Shown piece after piece: positions 23,059 through 34,842 of a DNA stretch of 64,000 bases. Source of the stretch: Saccharum officinarum. Taxonomy: Eukaryota > Streptophyta > Magnoliopsida > Poales > Poaceae. The notes under the pieces are model-generated. The model saw nothing but the letters and a program-made list of their open reading frames with translations. It ran no database searches and was not told the origin of the DNA. The DNA lies in contig CM036201.1 in the NCBI GenBank assembly GCA_020631735.1, positions 80,452,502-80,516,501 of the forward strand, read 5' to 3'. Both the position numbers and the translations under genes were made by a program. How positions within the stretch are numbered: position 1 is the stretch's first letter; each line of letters opens with the position of its first letter.

Positions 23059-26000
23059 CATCCCCTCCACCTCTTTTAGAGGTCTCTTGCTCATTTGTTC
23101 AGCTGAGAAACACCTTTGGAGTTTAAGGGAGTGCAAGAGCTCTAGTGAGGATAGTGATTTAAGAATCAAAGTTTGAGATTCCTCACTAGTGACAAGAGTA
23201 TAGCAAGTGTGCATCCATCTTCTCGTTAGGCTTGTTGTGGTCAAGTGAGAGTTCTAGCTTGTTACTCTTGGTGATCGCCATCACCTAGATGGTTTGGTGG
23301 TGATTAGGAGTTTGGTGAACATCCAACGACCTTGTGGGTGACCCAACTCATGTTGTGAGCGGTTTTGGGTGATTCACCGCGACGGAGTGTTGAAGAATCA
23401 ACCCGTAGAGAGCACTTGATCCTTGCGCGGATCAAGGGGAAGCTACACCCTTGCGCGGGTGCTCCAACGAGGACTAGTGGGGAGTGGCTGTAACACCTCA
23501 GATGTTTGGCTTCCTTAAGTGCATTGCATTTCATGAGCATTAACATTAATCACCTCATTCATGAGTGTGAGCATCATTCATTTCATGCATGAGCTTATAA
23601 TATGGGAAACATGCTTTGGAAACATTGCCACATATGTTATATTTCATGTGAAGTAAGAAGTGAGTAGTGTGCAACACACAAGTACCTTATGTGCAATTTC
23701 ATTTGGAAACATGCTAACCACTTTAGTGTAACATAATTAGCAAGTGTTATGCAACACACTCATGCAACATGTGCAACATGAGCTTGCAACATTTGGGTGG
23801 AATATTGATTTGCTTGTTTCAAAGTGTGTGACACTAGGAATTTTGTGTAACCAATGTATAGAGTGGCTAATTAGGTCTCATAACACCTTAATTATATTTA
23901 GGGAAAGTAGTGGAACAATGTTCATGTTGACCAAAATTACCAAATTGCCCTTCTAAATGTTGTTGACTAAGTGTGGACCCTAGAGTGATCTGATTTGACC
24001 AATTAAAAAGTCTAGATTAGAGATCTTGCATGGAGGAGCAACCTTAAGCAAAGTTGTAGAGAATTTCATAAGGAACAAAAGTTCTAATATGGCCATCTCA
24101 TGAAAATGAACAGAATATGCTCAAAAATGGCCCACAAGTCAGTATTAGAGGCTGGTTTGGGACTTAGCATTTTTGGCTAAGTGTGAAGCTGTAAACAGTT
24201 TCAATGTACCCCACTTTGGCACCTTATAACTCACAAACCAGGCCGAATCAGTCCTGGAGCCAATTGGCAAAGTTGTAGTCCTCATGTAGCTCTAAAATTT
24301 TCGTATTATCATCTTATGCTAACTCGAGCTGGTTTAGGAGATAATCATCGACAAAGTTGCTCTGTCAGTCACTTTTGCCGGCCTCCATTCAGAACCTTCA
24401 GAGCGCCGGGTGGCCGACAGGTTCAGACCGTCGCCGCCGCATGTCCCTCCATGCGCCGCGCGCGACCTAGCGTCATGGCCAGCTGCTCAACGCTTAGAAG
24501 GTGTCCCTGCTGCCTCGCCAAACTCGCCCGGCCATTTCTCTCTTTCTCGCGCGCACCGGAGGCGGAAAAAACGCCGCTCCTCCTCGCTGCCGTGACCGCC
24601 GACATGCTTGGCTAGCCGTGTCGTCACGGTTGAGCCTAATCCCCTCCGCTCGGAGCTTCCACATCCAACCCTCTAGCTTCTCCACCATTTGGTCTAGCGA
24701 GCCGAGCCGTGGTAAGGATCTTGAGCCAGTTCTGCCATTGCCGCCATGGGCGACCCCCTTGCCGGAGTTGAGCGCTCCGTGGCCAGGGTGGTTAGGGCCT
24801 CTCTCCATCTTCCTTTTCTACCTCAATCAGTCCGCCTAGTTGCAGTGAAGCTTGTACCGAGCTCAGATGTGACCGTGCGGCCTCACCGGTGGCGGCGCAC
24901 CGTCACCCGACCCTCACCGACCGCCGCTCACGACGGCGAGCCCCTCCCACTCCAACCCAAGCCTTCCTACTTGCACGAATCGAAGCGCCGCGTGACGGGG
25001 AACGCGTGGGTGGGTTCGGTTTCCCGGGCGAGCTCCCCTCTAACGAGCTTGAGCTCGCCGGAGCTCTCGGATCGCCGCTCCCCTGTCTCCCTTCCACTGA
25101 CACGGGGGGCCCTCTTGTCAGCACCACGCGCATGGGTGGGAGTTTGGGACGGGCCGTGCGCTGGCTGGGCCACGCTAGCAAGCCGGGCCGGCCCAGCACT
25201 GTAGCGGGTTAGGGTTCGGTTTTGGTTTTTCTTGTCATATTGTCACAGATTTTTGTTGTTGTTTGGAAAATGTAGATCTAGGGTTTTACTTGCCCAAAAA
25301 ATTAAGAGATAAATTTTGTTAGGATCTACATGATGTGTAGTATTTTAGAAAAATATAAATCTGATATGTGATGTTTATTTTTTGGGAGAATTAAATAGAT
25401 CTTTCAAATGTGTTGTGAAATAAAGGCAAATTTGTTAAATGTATAACTGGAGCTGTATTATTCCAAAAATTATGAAAATTGGTGGGTAGGCTAAGTTATA
25501 CCTATATTAGCTCTGGTAAAAATTTGGGCATTAGTGCTTAAGTACTTTTCAAATTATAATGCTAGCATGTTATTTTAGGGAATATTTGAATGAATTTTAG
25601 TAATTTTTCTACATGTGCAATATTCTTATAAATTTTTGGAGAATGTCTTGGTGCCCTAAAGTGTCCATGAAAATTATGAAATCTATTGTTTGATACATTT
25701 TAATATGATTTGTTAATTATACAAAAATCAGCCTTTTGGGCTTGTGAATTTTGTTTAGGGAGTTTTTGTAAATAATTTTAGTTCAAAATTTTACAGTGGT
25801 CTCTTTTTGTTTCATAGAGTCTCCTATAATTTGTGTAGAATTTTAGGAACAGTTTACATATATGTTTAAAATTTCACTTAATTACTTAAGTAAATTAAGA
25901 AATGAGTATAAATAAATATTTTAGGTAGGCAAACCTTACTTTCTGGTGTGTTTGTGACCTATGTGAACTTGTGGTAACATTAGTTTGGTCTTAAGGGATG

Positions 26001-26674
26001 TTTGCCACATAAATAAATATTTAATCTTTGCAATTCTAGGTTTTCTAGACAGCTAGTAGTATTTCTAGGTTTGACCTTTGATAAAGGTGGTTGCTAGAAA
26101 ACTTGTAAATACCAAAGTTGTAGTAAGCTTGATAAACTAGCTTGTGTCAAAATTTGGGAGCATTTGGCTTAGTAGTTTGGGAGCTATTGCGGTTTAAAGT
26201 GACAGTCCAGAATTTGCTACTCTCTGTTTAGAGAGGACAGATTCTGGAACTTATGAAATTCGACATGAAAAACTTAGGAATTTAAGGTTGAGATCTGAAA
26301 ATGAATTGTAGTGCATTTCTTAAGCTTTCCAGATTGTCTTAGATCATATCTTTTGGAGTTAGGAATCTTTATTTATGTTAGAATCTTTGAGCTACTGTCC
26401 AGAATATCTTACTGTGATATTTTGGTGTTGGATGTGGTAACCTAAGTAATGCTACTCTTGTAATTGTTAGGTGTTAGGGCCTTAACCGAAGAAGAACAGC
26501 TATATCTTAGGTTGAGTAGATTGGGTGAGTACTTCTCTACCGGAGAGGAAATTTGCACCTAATATTTGAAGTGATTTGAATAGAGCTTTAAGAATGTTGT
26601 AATGCATTTCATTCCGAGCATACTGCATCTTTTACTATGCATACATGAGATTTATTATGCACTCATGCAATAGG

Positions 26675-26903
26675 TGTTCCGGAGGGGGTAACGCTCCTCG
26701 AATTCGAGCAAGTGATTCCGGAGGAAGTCCAAGACCAGCCGGAGCAGCCAGAGGAACCAACCGGCGACGAAGCTCCTGCCGAAGATCTACCCGAGTGTCC
26801 TGACCACCGGCCCTCGACCTTTCTAAAAGGCAAGCCCCGGTGCATGCTGAACCCATCATTTTATAAATCTATCTTGAGTACTTTTAATTGTTTAATGCAT
26901 TAA
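26675..26903 (+). other. coding-like block inside solo LTR D
   Basis: It follows CATGCAATAG, an acceptor-like end. The open frame begins VPEGVTLLEFEQVIPEE and goes on through a proline/glutamate-rich section to DLPECPDHRPSTFLKGKPRC, with the stop at 26901. It corresponds to 16780-16960 in LTR B. There is no match to a family I know. It may be a remnant of a gene-derived exon within the LTR. Confidence 0.4.
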
Positions 26904-27868
26904 GTTGTAGGAGTTATATGAAAACAATTGTTGCATTATACCTATCCTTGCCCAGATATCGTACTTAAATCCTAATTTAGGTTTAGGCACGTATCAATGC
27001 TTAGCCCTGCTTAGTACGGTAGAAGTCGGGTGATTTTCGGTCATCTGCGAGATGTAGGAAGGAGTCACGAGTGGCTTTATGGCTATCGTGGATGGAACCA
27101 TGCTTTAAAATGAAATTGAGACCAGGCGGGAGTTCGATAGTAAAGCCGCAAGACACTTCACGTCTTAGGTGTGGAGCTATGCCCGTCTGAGTCGTTTAAG
27201 GACCGATTCGCTGTACGTCCTTGAGTCATGTTGAACGCAGTCTAACACTTAGTTGGCCGGATAAGTCGTTCCGACCGTGAAGCCGAGTAATGTGATTCAG
27301 GCCGGGAATCGAATGGTAGGTTGCTTCTTGGAGGAGAGAAAGGATGTGCTTGGGGACATTGGCGTGAGACCAAGGGGGGGTTAGAGTTCCTATCACCTGG
27401 CAGAGTGTCGCCCTTGGGGTCGCGACATCATTCGGACCCGCGATTCCTGAATCATATGAAAAGGTGGCCTATGCGACCTTGGCAGGGGTCTGCACGGTGA
27501 GTGTTAGAAATACCCCTCCAGCTGGATAGGAATTCGATTCGAATCGCCGTTGCTCCCGGTTAGTGAGCACTTGACTTGAGTAGCGGCAACGTAGATCTCA
27601 TTAAATGAACAGATGGTTAAGTGAATGATACTATGTTGCCACAATTTATACCTGCTCTGGATATAATGTTGATAATTGTTTGATTATAATCATGTGCATG
27701 TTTAGTACAGGTGCTAAGATAGATGACAGGTAAATGCTAAAAAGAACTGCTAGTACAGGTTATAAGAGTTTTAATTACTTATGCCTTTATGCAAAATGTG
27801 ATGTCAGCTAGCCTCTTGTGTAAGCCTTGCATAATCCTTGGTGTCATCTTATTTCTGGTTTTTGATGG

Positions 27869-27900
27869 GTAAGTCTAGCTGAGTACATTCCAGTACTCAG
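27869..27900 (+). promoter_or_regulatory. splice-donor-like site with hairpin in solo LTR D
   Basis: GTAAGT at 27869 is followed by CTGAGTAC, six bases, and GTACTCAG (27879-27900). The loop differs from LTR B (ATTCCA against its reverse complement TGGAAT on the plus strand of B), while both stem arms are unchanged. Confidence 0.5.
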
Positions 27901-28344
27901 GGTTTATTCCCTCCTGTTGCAGATGATATGCTCTATCAAGGCTTCTGCAAAACTTGTCTCCACCCTACGGGTGACGAAGACTAGATCACTAGGGCGTGAT
28001 CATCTTTTATGTACTTTCCTGATGCTTTTGCGGGTTGTTGATCATTAAGACTGGCAGTAGTATGTGAACCAATGCGTGTGTTATGCTTCCGCTACTTTAT
28101 AAACTTGGTTTGTAATAATTGTGACTCCGTGTGTGTAAACTCATTTCAGAACTACTTGTGAAATGTAACGTATGATGTTGTATGTTGAATGATGCGATCT
28201 TGGTTGTAAGCAAGTTGGTTTGAAATTCTTCGTGGTTTCGATTGACTACCGGGATTATATGAGCTCAAGTTCAAAAATTTGAGCGCTTCGGTGCTTGTTT
28301 TTGTACTTATGCTCTTATAATTTGGTCGGTTCTGTTACAGTGGC

Positions 28345-28615
28345 GACTCTCCGATACCTCGGCAAAACATCGCCTTGTTCCTAACCCTTACTTTCAAGCA
28401 TTTACTTTCATGCATTGCTTTTATTGCTTGTTTACTTTCCTAGAATTGCCATGCTAGTCTAGGATTGGAACTTAGGGTGCAAAACTTTTACCGGTAGAAT
28501 CACAAGGAACACTAGTAGGCACTAGGGGTGAAGTTTGGCTTGTAGGATTTAATTCTTGCAATTAATTTTTAGAAAAGCCCAATTCACCCCCCTCTTGGGC
28601 ATCTTGATCCTTTTA
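28345..28615 (+). repeat. 5' LTR of Sirevirus C, second part
   Basis: It continues the C LTR after solo LTR D and matches 38971-39241. It ends GATCCTTTTA where the 3' LTR ends GATCCTTTCA, so one change has altered the terminal CA to TA. Confidence 0.92.
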
Positions 28616-28617
28616 AT

Positions 28618-28630
28618 TGGTATCGGAGCC
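28618..28630 (+). promoter_or_regulatory. primer-binding site of Sirevirus C
   Basis: TGGTATCGGAGCC starts two bases after the LTR. It matches the initiator methionine tRNA site TGGTATCAGAGCC with one change. Confidence 0.88.
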
Positions 28631-28668
28631 GTGTTGCTCTTTATTTAGGCTTCACCGCCTAGAGCAAT

Positions 28669-31600
28669 ATGTATAATGGGGAAGGACCACCTCCCACTTT
28701 TGAGGGAGATGATTTTCCATATTGGAAAATTCGTATGGAGGTGTACCTCGAAGCCATAGATGTTGGGTGCCTTAGAGCCGCAACTGAAGGGCTTCCCCCT
28801 ATTAGGGATCCCGCCAACCCAAGTGGTGACGAGAAGTACGACCGGTGGAATGCAAAGGCAAAAATGCACTCTACCGGGGCTTAGGCAAGGATATCTTCAA
28901 TCGTATGCGTAATGCCAAAAATGCTCATGAATTGTGGGAAAACCTTTGTGCTCTCCATGAGGAAACTAAGAGTGAGCGTGAGGAACGCTATCACATTGCT
29001 TTAAAGAAAATTAACTCTTTTGAGATGCTTCCCAAAGAAAGTGCTAATGAAATGTACACTTGATTGAATGTTCTTGTAGAAGATCTCAATGCTCTTAGAC
29101 TCACTCAAATGAGTCAATCGGATGTTGCAAGGAGGATCTTGAGTGTTCTTCCCGTTGAGAAGTATGGACACATTGTCACCGTACTTCACCAAAGTGATCT
29201 CTCCGCCGCAACACTGACTTAAGTATTGGGATAGATCAATGCACATGAGATGTACATGCACATCACTCTGGAAAAGGGCTCATCATCTACCAAGAAGAAA
29301 GACTTGGCCTTCAAAGCTAGCCATGAAAAGAAAAAGAAGAAGTGTCAAGCCATGATGGTGCAAGAAAGCTCAAGTGAGAGTGATATTGATGATGCATCAC
29401 TTGTACTCATGGTGAGAAAAGACCACCAAGATGCTAAAGAAGCTCAACAAGAGTGGCATCAAGTTCGATGGCAAGAAGAAGAAATTCTTCATAAGTAGCA
29501 AAAGGAAGCCAATATCTAAGGTGGATTGCTTCAATTGTGGTGAACTTGGCCACTTAGCTCATCAATGCCCAAAGCCTCCAAAAGACAAGTACAAAAACAA
29601 GAACAAGGACAAGAAAGATGATTCAAGTGATGAAGAAGATGAGAAAAAGAAGAACAAGCCATACAAAAAGAAAGATGACAAGAGAAGAGAGTTCTACAAG
29701 AAGAAGAAGGGAGGCAAAGCTTACATTGTTGGTGATTGGCTCACCGACATTGAGTCATCATGTGAGTCCTCCGGCAATGAGAGTAACAATGAGAAAGAGA
29801 AGGTCGCCGCATTTGTGATTGGGCCATCATCATCTTCACCGACATCTTCATCACCACCTTCACCACCACCTTCACCATCATCTTCCACTACTCATCTATG
29901 CCTTATGGCTAAGGGTGAACGAAAGGTGAACTACAAGACCGGTGGATCTCATTGGGTGATTGATAGTGGTTGCACACAACATATGACCGGTGATCCTTGT
30001 ATGTTCATCTCACTTGAAGAGAATGGGGTATGTCAAGACAAGATCACATTTGGAGATAATTCTAAGAGCAAAGTCAAGGGTATAGGAAAGATTACAATAT
30101 TAAATGATCACTCTCTCTCAAATGTGCTCTAAGTTGCTTCATTGAGTTTCAACTTACTATCCGTTGGGCAACTTTGTGACCTTGGCTACCAATGCTTGTT
30201 CACTCCTAATGAAGTGGTAGTTACAAAGATAGATGATAAGCAAGTGATTTTCAAAGGCTTTAGATACAACAATCTTTATCTTGTTGATTTCACCTCCGAA
30301 GATGCAAATTTGATGACATGTTTGTTCACCAAAACTACACTTGGATGGCTTTGGCATAGGAGGCTTGCACATGTTGGAATGAACACTCTCAACAAGCTAT
30401 TGAAGAAAGAATTAGTGAGAGGTTTGAAGGATGTAAAGTTTGAGAAGGACAAACCTTGTAGTGCATGTCAAGCCAGCAAACAAGTTGCAAATACTCATCC
30501 AACCAAAGCTTACATGTCAACATCAAGAGTGTTAGAACTTCTACATATGGATTTGTTTGGTCCTACAACTTACAAGAGTTTGGGTGGAAATCTCTATTGC
30601 CTAGTGATTGTGGATGACTACTCAAGATACACTTGGACTTTCTTCCTTCATGACAAATCCAAAGTGGCAAATTGCTTCAAGAAGTTTGCAAAGAGAGCTC
30701 AAAATGAATTTGAAGTCAAGATAAAGAAGATTAGAAGTGACAATGGCAAAGAGTTTGACAACACAAACATTGAAGCTTATTGTGATAAAATTGGAATCAA
30801 GCATGAAGTTTCATCAACCTACACTCCTCAACAAAATGGTGTAGTTGAGAGAAAGAACCAGACCTTGATCACCCTTGCAAGAACAATGCTAGATGAGTAC
30901 AACACACTGGAGAAATTGTGGGCCGAGGCAATCAACACCGCATGCTATACTTCAAATCGCCTCTTCCTACAAAAGTTTCTTGGCAAGACCCCCTATGAGT
31001 TGCTAAATGGGAAAAAGCTAGACGTCTCATTCTTCCAGGTGTTTGGTTGCAAATGCTACATCTACAAGAAGCGTCAACACCTAGGGAAGTTTCAAAGACG
31101 TTGTGATATTGGTTTTCTTGTTGGTTACTCATCAAATTCCAAAGCATATAGAGTATTTAACCATGCCACCGGTTTGGTTAAAGAAACATATGATGTGGAA
31201 TTTGATGAATCTAACGGCTCCCAAGGAGCAATTAAGAATTGTGATGATGTAGGTGATGAACCATTGAGGGAGGCAATGAAGAACATGCCGGTGGGAGACA
31301 TCAAGCCTAAAGATGATGAAGACGATGTACAAATTGTCAATCCACCATCTTCATCACATGTGCCTCAAAATGATGACAAGAATGAGAGAGTTGAAAATGA
31401 AGATACTCATGTCTCTCATCAACAAGCCGAGGCACAAGCTCAAGATGTTGATGCTCCCCATCCCTCTCCTCAAGTGATTGATAGAAGAAACTCACCTCTA
31501 CTTCAAGCACATCCACAAGATCTCATCATAGGGTGTCCAACAAAGGGTGTAATGACTCGATCTCAAAAGCTTACTTTTTTTTGTTGAACATCACTCTTTT

Positions 31601-33151
31601 GTCTCTTGTCTTGAACCTAAGAATGTAGAAGAAGCTCTTCAAGATCCAGATTAGGTGAATGCTATGCATGAAGAATTGAACAACTTTTCCCGTAATCAAG
31701 TTTGGACACTTGAAGAGCATCCCAAAGGTGCAAGAGTCATTAGAACCAAGTGGGTGTTCCGCAACAAGCAAGATGATCAAGGCGTAGTAGTGAGGAATAA
31801 GGCAAGACTAGTTGCAAAGGGGTTCTCTCAAGTTGAAGGTCTTGATTTTGGAGAGACCTTTGCACCCGTTGCAAGACTTGAAGCCATTCGTATCCTTCTT
31901 GCATATGCATCACATCATAAAATGAAACTATATCAAATGGATGTGAAAAGTGCATTTTTAAAAGGTTTCATAAATGAACTAGTCTATGTTGAACAACCTC
32001 CCGGGTTTGAAGACCCTAGATATCCTAATCATGTTTATAGGTTGTCCAAGGCGCTATATGGGCTTAAGCAAGCCCCTAGAGCGTGGTATGAGCGCCTCCG
32101 GGACTTTCTCATTGAGAAGGGCTTCACTATTGGGAAGGTTGACACCACACTATTCACTAAGAAGCTTAATGAAGAGATCTTCATTTGTCAAGTCTATGTT
32201 GATGATATCATCTTCGGGTCAACAAATGAAGACTATTACAAAGAATTTGGTGAATTGATGTCGAAGGAGTTTGAGATGTCAATGATTGGTGAGCTAACAT
32301 TCTTCCTTGGTTTTCAAGTCAAGCAAATGAGAGAAGGGATTTTCATCTCTCAAGAAAAGTATACCAAGGATCTTCTCAAAAGATTCAATATGGAAGAGTG
32401 TAAGCCAATTAAGACCCCAATGCCATCTAATGGACATCTCGACCTAGATGAGGGAGGTAAACCAATTGATCAAACTCTTTACCGTTCTATGATTGGTAGC
32501 TTATTGTACCATACCTCATCTAGGCCCGATATCATGTTTAGTGTGTGCATGTGTGCTCGCTTTCAAGCATGCCCTAAAGAACCTCACCTAAGTGTCGTAA
32601 AAAGAATTTTAAGATATCTTAAGTTCACCCCAAGCATCTGTCTTTGGTACCCCAAAGGAGCTAGATTCTAACTAGTTGGCTATTCCGATTCGGATTATGC
32701 CGGTTGCAAAATTGATAGAAAAAGCACATCCGGAGGGTGCCATTTGCTTGGGAGGTCCTTAGTATCTTGGTCATCTAAGAATCAAAATAGTGTGGCTTTG
32801 TCCACCGCCGAGGCGGAATACATTGCCGCAGGGGCTTGTTGTGCACAAATCTTATACATGAAACAAACCCTCCTAGACTATGGAGTTGTTCTTGAAAAGG
32901 TGCCGCTTTTATGTGACAATGAAAGTGCCGTTAAAATTGCTAATAATCCGGTACAACACTCACGCACCAAGCACATTGATATCCGCCACCACTTTCTAAG
33001 AGATCATGTTGCTAAAAATGATATATCACTAGAAGGTGTAAGAAGTGAAAATCAATTAGCGGATATCTTCACTAAACCCTTAGATGAGGCTACCTTTTGT
33101 AGGTTGAGAAGTGAACTAAATGTGCTTGACTCTAGTAACTTTAAAAAATGA
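28669..33151 (+). pseudogene. Sirevirus C gag-pol (copia order)
   Basis: Gag starts MYNGEGPPPTFEGDDFPYWK. A zinc knuckle CFNCGELGHLAHQC follows at about 29526. Then come protease WVIDSGCTQHMTG, integrase HHCC (HRRLAHVGMN to CSACQASKQ), the catalytic D/D/E region (HMDLFGP, RSDNGKEF, NGVVERKNQ), RT ([11 protein letters not shown]) and RNase H (STAEAEYIAAG; end NQLADIFTKPLDE). Integrase before RT marks Ty1/copia. The frame is broken several times: shifts near 28880, 29430 and 31575 (a T run), and in-frame stops near 29062, 30132 and 32671. Gag is lysine-rich with a low-complexity serine/proline section. Confidence 0.93.
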
Positions 33152-33629
33152 GCTTGTGTTGTCCCTTGCATTGCATTATATTATATGTCATGTTTAATTC
33201 CCCGCAATGCATCTAGAACTTGTCTAACACGGTTACGATAACCCTCCTTTGGAGGAGTGAAGAAGCCTAACCGTGGATCAAACTTGACAAGCAACCTAGT
33301 CTTCCTTTCTCGCTTTGCATTGCATATGCATGGTTGTTGCTTTGTCGTTTCTTTTCGGTTTAGCTTTGAGTAACCTCTGTGTTCGTCCATGAATAGAGAG
33401 AGCATTTGAAGCTCCCAAGGGTTCACAAACTTATTGCATGGCCATACGTTGCTCCTCGGGTGTTTATTGAATATTTCTTAAAAATAATACTAGCCTAAGG
33501 CAAAATACTTTGAAAAACTTGAGGGTTTGAGTGAGGTCACTCATATCAGGTTCCAATTGGTGTTTATTTGAGTCTCTTTGGATTGGAACTTGGTTGGGAG
33601 TAGTCGCGTCAAAGATCGGATTGAAGAAA

Positions 33630-33985
33630 GGCGTTAAACAGCGACCGGACGCTGGACCGGACGCTGCACCGGACGTGTCGTTGCTGACCACCGCGTCCGG
33701 TCCCGGCGTTCACCAGCGCGTCCGGTCATTCCCGAAGATTTTCTTTAAGATCACTAACCGGACGCTGCACCGGACGCGCAGTTTCTGACCACCGCGTCCG
33801 GTCCCGGCCACCACCACCGTGTCCGGTCATCCGTTTTAGTCTTCCGGGCAATTCATGACCGGACTCTATCATCGTCTGATCGTGCCTAATCGGACGCGTC
33901 CGGTCATTCCAGGAGCTTACTCGACTCTGATCGGACGCTGCCTTCACCGCGTCCGGTCATGCGACCACCGCGTCCGGTCTTCACG
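33630..33985. repeat. internal palindrome array in Sirevirus C
   Basis: A third block of ACCGGACGCTGCACCGGACG and CCGCGTCCGGTC units lies between pol and the envelope-like ORF, not in an LTR. It uses the same CCGGACGC/GCGTCCGG core as the LTR arrays but more often as spaced half-sites. Confidence 0.75.
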
Positions 33986-34019
33986 CGAAAAGCGGATCTC
34001 ACCCTTTTAACCGTTCGTT

Positions 34020-34842
34020 CGGATCTCGTTCGTCTTCTTTTCTGTTTCAATCAATCCACCGCCCATACCCTAGCCAACCTCGCCGAGCCGCCGTGCCACC
34101 GCATCCGCATTCGTCGCGCCGTGCCTCCGCAGCCGCGCTCGCAGCCACGCCGCGCCGTCCACGCCCGCGCCCGAGCACTCCACTGCAGCCGCGCACGTCG
34201 TGCCACCGTGCCTGCGAGCTCGCTGCCCGCGCGCCACCGGAGTCGCCCCGCACACCACCACGCCCGAGCACCGCCGCCGCGTGCCTGTGCTCTCTGCCAC
34301 GCGTGCACCTCCGCAGCAAAGCCGCCATAGCCAAGCAGCCCCATGTGCCAGTGACCTAACCCTAACCCTAGCAGTGTTTTTCGCGATTTTCCGTCTCCGC
34401 GAATGTCTCCGTCTCCGCAAGGTGACGTCATTGCCTTGGATTAGGGTTTGCCATTGATTTTCCGGTGAATTTCTAATACAATCTTTGATCTCATCGGTAC
34501 TCTAGGGTTTCGATCGTCGTTTTCGGGTAACCCTAGCGCATCGAGATCATCTTCCGTTCATCGAAACTTCGCTCATCCGAGGTAGCTATCATGGTTCATT
34601 CATATCTTATCTAATATGCTTGCTTTCATTAGGATCTTACTCATCTATTAGATAATATATGTTGCTTATAGTAGATCCATCTATTCTATTGTTTTAGTTC
34701 ATCCTGTCGGTGCTGTGTGTGTCAGGTGATCAGTTGTGAATCCGAGGCCAAGCCTGCGGATACGGATTGAGGCCAAGCCTCACGAGTGTCAGTTCATCAT
34801 CTGTTACTGTCCAGTTTTTCTCAGATACAATAGTTTGTTAGT
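34020..34842 (+). other. GC-rich leader and possible intron before the envelope-like ORF
   Basis: A C/G-rich, alanine/arginine/proline-coding stretch (34060-34340) is followed by an AT-rich part. CATCCGAGGTAGCTATC near 34577 could be a donor, and TGTGTCAG|GTG near 34726 an acceptor. This looks like a plant 5' exon plus intron ahead of the ATG at 34843. That gene structure is inference from base composition and splice motifs only. Confidence 0.35.

Larger units (their letters stand above)
22184..23488 (+). repeat. 5' LTR of Sirevirus C, first part
   Basis: It starts TGAAAGCATCTAGGCCCC and matches 37644 onward. It is interrupted at 23488 by solo LTR D and resumes at 28345. It contains a CCGGACGCGTCCGGT-type palindrome array (about 22615-23010) and a TATA box. 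Removing D gives an LTR of about 1576 bp against 1598 bp for the other. Confidence 0.93.
23489..28339 (+). mobile_element. solo LTR D (B family), 4851 bp
   Basis: It starts TGTAACACC and ends GTTCTGTTACA, flanked by GTGGC on both sides (23484-23488 and 28340-28344). It is homologous, in the opposite orientation, to LTR B but clearly diverged. No internal region is present, so it is a solo LTR left by LTR-LTR recombination. C's own 3' LTR carries the uninterrupted site at 38966-38975, which confirms the insertion point. It contains a GC-rich island (about 24370-25210), a coding-like block (26675-26903) and the donor/hairpin (27869-27900). Confidence 0.95.

Noticed and set aside
26990..27480. 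Structural RNA gene (5S rRNA or SINE-like) in solo LTR D
   Set aside because: I could not place a 5S sequence or A/B boxes with proper spacing, and the same segment is simply part of LTR B.
22179..28344. Similar duplications GTGGA and GTGGC as a shared target preference
   Set aside because: Only two events, from different superfamilies; chance is sufficient.
34355..34375. Telomere-like CCTAACCCTAACCCTAG
   Set aside because: Only two units, and not the plant CCCTAAA repeat; short forms like this are common in plant leaders.
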